Shown here one piece after another: positions 59,859 to 64,000 of a stretch of DNA of 64,000 nucleotides. The translations under genes and the position numbers were made by a program. The stretch is from Massilia sp. 9096. GTDB lineage: Bacteria; Pseudomonadota; Gammaproteobacteria; Burkholderiales; Burkholderiaceae_D. Every line of letters starts with the position of its first letter. Position 1 is the first letter of the stretch. The notes below the pieces were generated by a model, which was not told the DNA's origin, ran no database searches, and was given only the letters and a program-made list of their open reading frames with translations. The stretch spans positions 2,294,001-2,358,000 of the forward strand of contig NZ_JQNN01000001.1 of NCBI RefSeq assembly GCF_000745265.1, read 5' to 3'.

Positions 59859-59892
59859 AAAAAAACGCCCGCTCCTTTGACAGGAACGGGCG
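59859..59892 (-). terminator. Rho-independent terminator downstream of fabF
   Basis: On the minus strand the near-perfect stem CGCCCGTTCC/GGAGCGGGCG (one G-U-type mismatch) with a 7-nt loop is followed by a run of seven T. It lies 47 bp after the fabF stop and closes the fatty-acid operon before the rpoE region. Confidence 0.8.
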
Positions 59893-59938
59893 CCTTTTGG
59901 TTCAGATTCTTTTTGCAGGCCGGACCCGGCCCGCGGAA

Positions 59939-61183
59939 TCAGACTTTCGCGAACACCAGGGTGCCGTTGGTGCCGCCGAAACCGAACGAGTTTTTCACCG
60001 CGTAGTCGATCTTCATCTCGCGCGCCTGGTTGGCGCAGAAGTCCAGGTCGCATTCCGGATCCTGGTTGATGATGTTGATCGTCGGCGGCGAGACCTGGTT
60101 GTGGATCGCCAGCACGGTGAACACCGACTCGAGGCCGCCGGCGCCGCCCAGCAGGTGGCCGGTCATCGACTTGGTCGAGTTGACCACGATCTTGCGCGCA
60201 TGGTCGCCGAAGGTGCGCTTGATGCCCTTCACTTCAGCGACGTCGCCGACCGGGGTCGACGTGCCGTGCGCGTTGACGTAGCTCACCTGGTCCGGGTTGA
60301 TGCCGGCGTACTGCATGGCCGAGACCATGCAGCGCGATGCGCCACTGCCGTCCTCGAGAGGCGCGGTGATGTGGTTGGCGTCCGCGCTCATGCCGAAGCC
60401 GACCACTTCCGCATAGATCTTGGCGCCGCGCGCTTTCGCGTGCTCGTACTCTTCCAGCACCATCACGCCGGCGCCCTCGCCCAGCACGAAGCCGTCGCGG
60501 TCGCGGTCCCAGGGACGCGATGCCGTGGACGGGTCGTCGTTGCGGCTCGACAGCGCGCGCGCCGCGGCGAAACCGCCCAGGCCCAGCGGCGACATGGTCG
60601 ACTCGGCGCCGCCGGCGATCATCACGTCGGCGTCGCCGTACTCGATCAGACGAGCGGCCGCGCCGATGCAATGCAGGCCGGTGGTGCAGGCGGTGACGAT
60701 CGCCAGGTTCGGGCCGCGCAGGCCGAACTTGATCGACAGGTCGCCGGAAATCATGTTGATGATCGACGCCGGGACGAAGAACGGCGAGATGCGGCGCGGG
60801 CCGCGGCTGTCGTACTCGGCCTTGGTGTCTTCGATCATCGGCAGGCCGCCGATGCCCGAGCCTACCATCGTGCCGATGCGGTCAGCATTTTCCTCGGTGA
60901 TGACGATCCCGGAATCCTTCAACGCCTGGATGCCGGCGGCCATGCCGAAATGGATAAAGGTATCCATGTGACGGCCTTCCTTGCCCGGCAGGTACTCCTC
61001 GACGTTGAAGTTCTTCACTTCGCCCGCGAAACGGGTCGAGAACTGCGATGCGTCAAACTTGGTGATGTTGGCGATGCCCGACTTGCCCGCCAAGGCTGCG
61101 TCCCACGCCTCGGCAACCGTATTGCCGATCGGAGAGATGCAACCCAGGCCGGTAACGACGACACGACGGTTGCGTGAACTCAA
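59939..61183 (-). CDS. fabF: 3-oxoacyl-[ACP] synthase II
   Basis: A 414-aa condensing enzyme that elongates acyl-ACP with malonyl-ACP. The nucleophile Cys166 lies in VTACTTGLH, and the two histidines in [12 protein letters not shown] and [12 protein letters not shown]; the C-terminus shows [10 protein letters not shown]. It follows acpP by 27 bp and is followed by a strong terminator. Confidence 0.95.
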   Translation of the reverse strand: MSSRNRRVVVTGLGCISPIGNTVAEAWDAALAGKSGIANITKFDASQFSTRFAGEVKNFNVEEYLPGKEGRHMDTFIHFGMAAGIQALKDSGIVITEENADRIGTMVGSGIGGLPMIEDTKAEYDSRGPRRISPFFVPASIINMISGDLSIKFGLRGPNLAIVTACTTGLHCIGAAARLIEYGDADVMIAGGAESTMSPLGLGGFAAARALSSRNDDPSTASRPWDRDRDGFVLGEGAGVMVLEEYEHAKARGAKIYAEVVGFGMSADANHITAPLEDGSGASRCMVSAMQYAGINPDQVSYVNAHGTSTPVGDVAEVKGIKRTFGDHARKIVVNSTKSMTGHLLGGAGGLESVFTVLAIHNQVSPPTINIINQDPECDLDFCANQAREMKIDYAVKNSFGFGGTNGTLVFAKV

Positions 61184-61210
61184 GCGCTTCTCCTGAAATC
61201 CTGAAACGGC

Positions 61211-61450
61211 TTAGGCCTTGACGTGTGCCTGGGCGTACTCGATCGCCTGGCGAACGGTGGTGATCTTCTCAGCCTGCTCGTCCGGGATTTCCATTTCGAA
61301 TTCGTCTTCCAGTGCCATCACCAGTTCCACGGTGTCCAGCGAGTCGGCGCCGAGGTCGTCAACGAACGAGGAATCAATTTTGATGTCTGCTTCGGCAACG
61401 CCCAGTTGCTCAGCGACGATTTTTTTAACGCGTTGTTCGATATCCGACAT
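61211..61450 (-). CDS. acpP: Acyl carrier protein
   Basis: A 79-aa acidic helical protein carrying the phosphopantetheine attachment site Ser37 in [13 protein letters not shown]. It is the carrier for the fatty-acid synthesis genes around it and the substrate of AcpS encoded at 44844-45254. The 160-bp gap to fabG upstream probably holds its own promoter. Confidence 0.97.
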   Translation of the reverse strand: MSDIEQRVKKIVAEQLGVAEADIKIDSSFVDDLGADSLDTVELVMALEDEFEMEIPDEQAEKITTVRQAIEYAQAHVKA

Positions 61451-61490
61451 GTTATGGCTCCATTAGGTATGTGTTTCGGAAAGTGCGCGC

Positions 61491-61519
61491 ATTTTATCAG
61501 GGTTTGCGCGTTGAAAAAC
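61491..61519 (-). promoter_or_regulatory. Possible acpP promoter
   Basis: On the minus strand a TAAAAT box (61491-61496) lies about 41 bases before the acpP ATG, with a T-rich weak -35-like stretch (GTTTTTCAA) 15-17 bp upstream. acpP is often transcribed from an extra promoter because it is needed in large amounts. The assignment is only by motif. Confidence 0.3.
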
Positions 61520-61612
61520 TATTTTCAGCGTGTGACGTCAACTTGGCTGAAAGTACTGCTAAAAACTGAGAATTTCCTCGGGTTTCGCGGGTTTTACTCC
61601 GCGTTTAGCCCG

Positions 61613-62350
61613 TTAATTCATGTACATGCCGCCGTTCACGTGCAGTTCCGTGCCGGTGATGTAGGCCGCTTGCGGACCGGCCAGGAACGCCACCGCGTAA
61701 GCGATGTCTTCCGGCTGGCCCAGGCGGCCCAGCGGAATCTGGGTCAGCAGCGCTTCGTGCTGGCCTTCGCCCAGACCCTTGGTCATGTCGGTATCGATGA
61801 AGCCCGGCGCGACGCAGTTGACGGTGATGTTGCGGCTGCCGATCTCGCGCGCCAGTGCGCGCGTCATGCCGGCCACGCCTGCCTTGGCCGCCGCGTAGTT
61901 CATCTGGCCCGGATTGCCGCTGGCGCCGACCACCGAGGTGATATTAATGATACGCCCATGCTTGGCCTTCATCATCCCGCGCAGCACGGCGCGCGACAGG
62001 CGGCCGACCGCGGTCAGGTTGGTGGCGATCACGTTGTCCCATTCCTCGTCCTTCATGCGCATCGCCAGCTGGTCCTGGGTGATACCGGCATTGTTGACCA
62101 GGATCGCGACGGCGCCGACGTTCTTGGCGATGTCGTCGATCACGGCGGTGCACTGCTGGGCGTCGGTGACGTTCAGGACCATGCCCTTGCCGCCGAATTC
62201 GGCCAGGTATTCGCCGATCGCCTGCGCGCCGCTTTCCGTGGTGGCCGTGCCGACCACCTTGGCGCCCTGGCGCGCCAGTTCGAGCGCGATGGCCTTGCCG
62301 ATGCCGCGCGATGCGCCGGTGACGAGGGCGACTTGGTTCTGCAGGTTCAT
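61613..62350 (-). CDS. fabG: 3-oxoacyl-[ACP] reductase
   Basis: A 245-aa short-chain dehydrogenase reducing 3-oxoacyl-ACP with NADPH. The cofactor motif TGASRGIGKA (11-20), NNAG (87-90) and the catalytic Ser139, Tyr152 and Lys156 (NYAAAKAG) are in order. It follows fabD by 15 bp. Confidence 0.96.
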   Translation of the reverse strand: MNLQNQVALVTGASRGIGKAIALELARQGAKVVGTATTESGAQAIGEYLAEFGGKGMVLNVTDAQQCTAVIDDIAKNVGAVAILVNNAGITQDQLAMRMKDEEWDNVIATNLTAVGRLSRAVLRGMMKAKHGRIINITSVVGASGNPGQMNYAAAKAGVAGMTRALAREIGSRNITVNCVAPGFIDTDMTKGLGEGQHEALLTQIPLGRLGQPEDIAYAVAFLAGPQAAYITGTELHVNGGMYMN

Positions 62351-62365
62351 GTTTGACCTCTATAT

Positions 62366-63301
62366 TTATTGTTGAATCGCCGCCAGCACGCGCTCGAGCG
62401 CGGCCTGATCGACCAGGGCGTCGCCCACCAGCACCGGATCGATGCGCTTGGCCATGCCGATCAGCGTCTTGCTGGGCGCGCATTCGATGACTTGCGTCAC
62501 GCCAATCGCCGCCATCTTCTGCATGGTCTCGACCCAGCGCACCGGGCCGGCGGCCTGGCGCACCAGCGCATCCTTGATCTGCGCGGGGTCGTTCAGGATA
62601 GCCACGTCGACGTTGTTGATCAAGTCGATCTGCGGCGCCTTGAATTCGATGTTGGCCATGTACTCGCGCAGGCGGTCCGAGGCCGGTTTCAGCAGCGACG
62701 AGTGGAACGGCGCCGACACCGCCAGCTTCATGGCGCGCTTGGCGCCCTTGACCTTGGCGATCTCGCAGGCGCGCTCGACCGCGGCGGTGTGGCCGGCGAT
62801 CACGATCTGGGTCGGCTCGTTGAAGTTGACGGCTTCGACCACATCGCCTTGCGCGGCCTCGGTACAAACCGCTTTGACATCGTCAGCCTGCAGGCCGAGG
62901 ATCACGGCCATGCCGCCCTGCCCCACCGGCACCGCGTCCTGCATCGATTGCGCGCGGAAACGCACCAGCGGCACCGCATCCTTGAAGTCGATCACGCCGG
63001 CGGCGACCAGCGCCGAGTATTCGCCGAGGCTGTGACCGGCGACAACGCTGGGCGCCGGACCGCCGGCGGCGATCCAGGCGCGGTACACGGCCACGGCCGC
63101 GGTCAGCATCACCGGCTGGGTGTTGGTGGTCAGGTCCAGCTCTTCCTTCGGACCGTCGGCGATCAGCTTGCCGATGTCCATGCGCAGCGCATCGGACGCT
63201 TCGAGCACGGTTTGCTCGACGACCGGGTTGCCGGCAAAGCCGTTCAGCATCCCGACGGCCTGGGCGCCCTGGCCCGTAAACAAAAATGCGAATTTGCTCA
63301 T
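62366..63301 (-). CDS. fabD: Malonyl-CoA:ACP transacylase
   Basis: A 311-aa acyltransferase that loads malonate onto AcpP. The nucleophile Ser91 lies in the GHSLGEYSAL elbow; the N-terminal FLFTGQGAQ and the NFNEPTQIVIAGH segment are typical, with the catalytic His in SAPFHSSLL. It follows fabH by 36 bp. Confidence 0.96.
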   Translation of the reverse strand: MSKFAFLFTGQGAQAVGMLNGFAGNPVVEQTVLEASDALRMDIGKLIADGPKEELDLTTNTQPVMLTAAVAVYRAWIAAGGPAPSVVAGHSLGEYSALVAAGVIDFKDAVPLVRFRAQSMQDAVPVGQGGMAVILGLQADDVKAVCTEAAQGDVVEAVNFNEPTQIVIAGHTAAVERACEIAKVKGAKRAMKLAVSAPFHSSLLKPASDRLREYMANIEFKAPQIDLINNVDVAILNDPAQIKDALVRQAAGPVRWVETMQKMAAIGVTQVIECAPSKTLIGMAKRIDPVLVGDALVDQAALERVLAAIQQ

Positions 63302-63337
63302 CTGGTATTCCCTTCTATTCTTATATGCCCAGAGAAA

Positions 63338-64000
63338 TTACATGCGCGCTAAAACAGCGCCCCACGTAAAACCGCCCCCCACGCCTTCCATCATGACGTT
63401 GTGGCCGGGCTGGATGCGGCCGTCGCGCACCGCCTGGTCGAGCGCCAGCGGGATCGAGGCGGCCGAGGTGTTGCCGTGTTCGTTGACCGTGACCACCATC
63501 TTCTCGCCCGGCAGGCCGAGCTTCTTGGCGGTGCCGTTCATGATGCGCAGGTTGGCCTGGTGCGGGATCAGCCAGTCGATCTCGGAGGCCGCCATGCCGG
63601 CATGCGCGAGCGCTTCGTTGGCGACCTTTTCCAGCACCGTCACGGCCAGCTTGAACACCGCCTGGCCATCCATGTACAGGTGCTTCGGACCGGCCACCGC
63701 GGCGGCGGTCGGATTGGCCGGGCCGCACAGGATGTGGCCGTGGCTGCCGTCGGCGTGCAGCTTGACCGCCAGCACGCCCGGCTCCTCGGACGCCGAGAGC
63801 ACGACGGCGCCGGCGCCGTCGCCGAACAGCACGCAGGTGGTGCGGTCGTTGAAGTCGAGGATGCGCGAAAACACTTCGGTGCCGATCACCAGCACGTTCC
63901 TGGCGTTGCCGGCCTTGATGAAGGCGTCGGCGGTCGAGAGCGCGTAGACGAAGCCGCTGCAGACGGCGGCGACGTCGAAGGCCGCGCTGCCGTTGCGCAG
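63338..64000 (-). CDS. fabH: 3-oxoacyl-[ACP] synthase III (5' part beyond window)
   Basis: The frame is open to the window edge, and about 100 N-terminal residues lie outside. The active-site Cys is visible in [13 protein letters not shown], and the His and Asn of the triad in [11 protein letters not shown] and [11 protein letters not shown]. The enzyme starts fatty-acid synthesis by condensing acetyl-CoA with malonyl-ACP. It is first in the visible fabHDG-acpP-fabF run. Confidence 0.95.
   Translation of the reverse strand: MRNGSAAFDVAAVCSGFVYALSTADAFIKAGNARNVLVIGTEVFSRILDFNDRTTCVLFGDGAGAVVLSASEEPGVLAVKLHADGSHGHILCGPANPTAAAVAGPKHLYMDGQAVFKLAVTVLEKVANEALAHAGMAASEIDWLIPHQANLRIMNGTAKKLGLPGEKMVVTVNEHGNTSAASIPLALDQAVRDGRIQPGHNVMMEGVGGGFTWGAVLARM

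Overview
The window looks like a betaproteobacterium of the order Burkholderiales, most likely Oxalobacteraceae (Massilia/Telluria type). This is inferred from the high GC content, the fabH-fabD-fabG-acpP-fabF / rpoE-rseA-mucD / lepA-lepB-rnc-era-recO-pdxJ-acpS gene order, Burkholderiales-type porins and an ESPR-type two-partner-secretion adhesin. No marker gene gives a species call.

Left two thirds (about 640-41,130): accessory DNA accreted at a tRNA-Cys gene. The intact tRNA-Cys (41,059-41,132, minus strand) lies at the right edge. Its 3' 48 nt plus 8 flanking bases recur as a 56-bp core at 785, 13,291 and 32,564. Three copies (1, 3 and 4) share a 156-bp left arm, and three (1, 2 and 3) share a right arm of about 63 bp. 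This divides the region into three tandem segments, none with a recognisable integrase. Segment I (0.84-13.3 kb) holds a four-gene aromatic-ring catabolic operon (flavin monooxygenase, FAA hydrolase, extradiol dioxygenase, fumarylacetoacetase), with a divergent LysR regulator followed by a porin and an aromatic-acid-type MFS transporter. It also holds a broken Gfo/Idh/MocA oxidoreductase and a DUF1080 protein. Segment II (13.3-32.6 kb) is a contact-dependent-inhibition-like locus: an intact TpsB/CdiB transporter, a giant CdiA-like adhesin/toxin of about 4,934 codons broken by one frameshift and two in-frame TAG codons, and a candidate immunity gene. Segment III (32.6-41.1 kb) holds a cytochrome c lipoprotein gene and a broken ctaG fused to CdiA debris, followed by a duplicated EndoU-type toxin/immunity cassette (two 1.5-kb direct repeats 4.5 kb apart) that ends at an IS3-family element.

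Right third (41.1-64.0 kb): core chromosome, almost all on the minus strand. Five identical tRNA-Gly genes precede pgsA and uvrC. Next comes the acpS-pdxJ-recO-era-rnc-DUF4845-lepB-lepA cluster. Three less usual genes follow: a HExxH protein, an ATP-grasp protein and a PLP decarboxylase. Then come a glutaredoxin-like gene, mucD, a very short rseA, rpoE, a small membrane protein gene, and the fatty-acid cluster fabF-acpP-fabG-fabD-fabH (fabH cut by the window end). No rseB is present.

The most interesting material is the stepwise accretion of integrase-less segments at tRNA-Cys, the decaying and amplified CDI toxin modules inside it, and an IS element that appears to place an orphan EndoU toxin under transposase-coupled translation.
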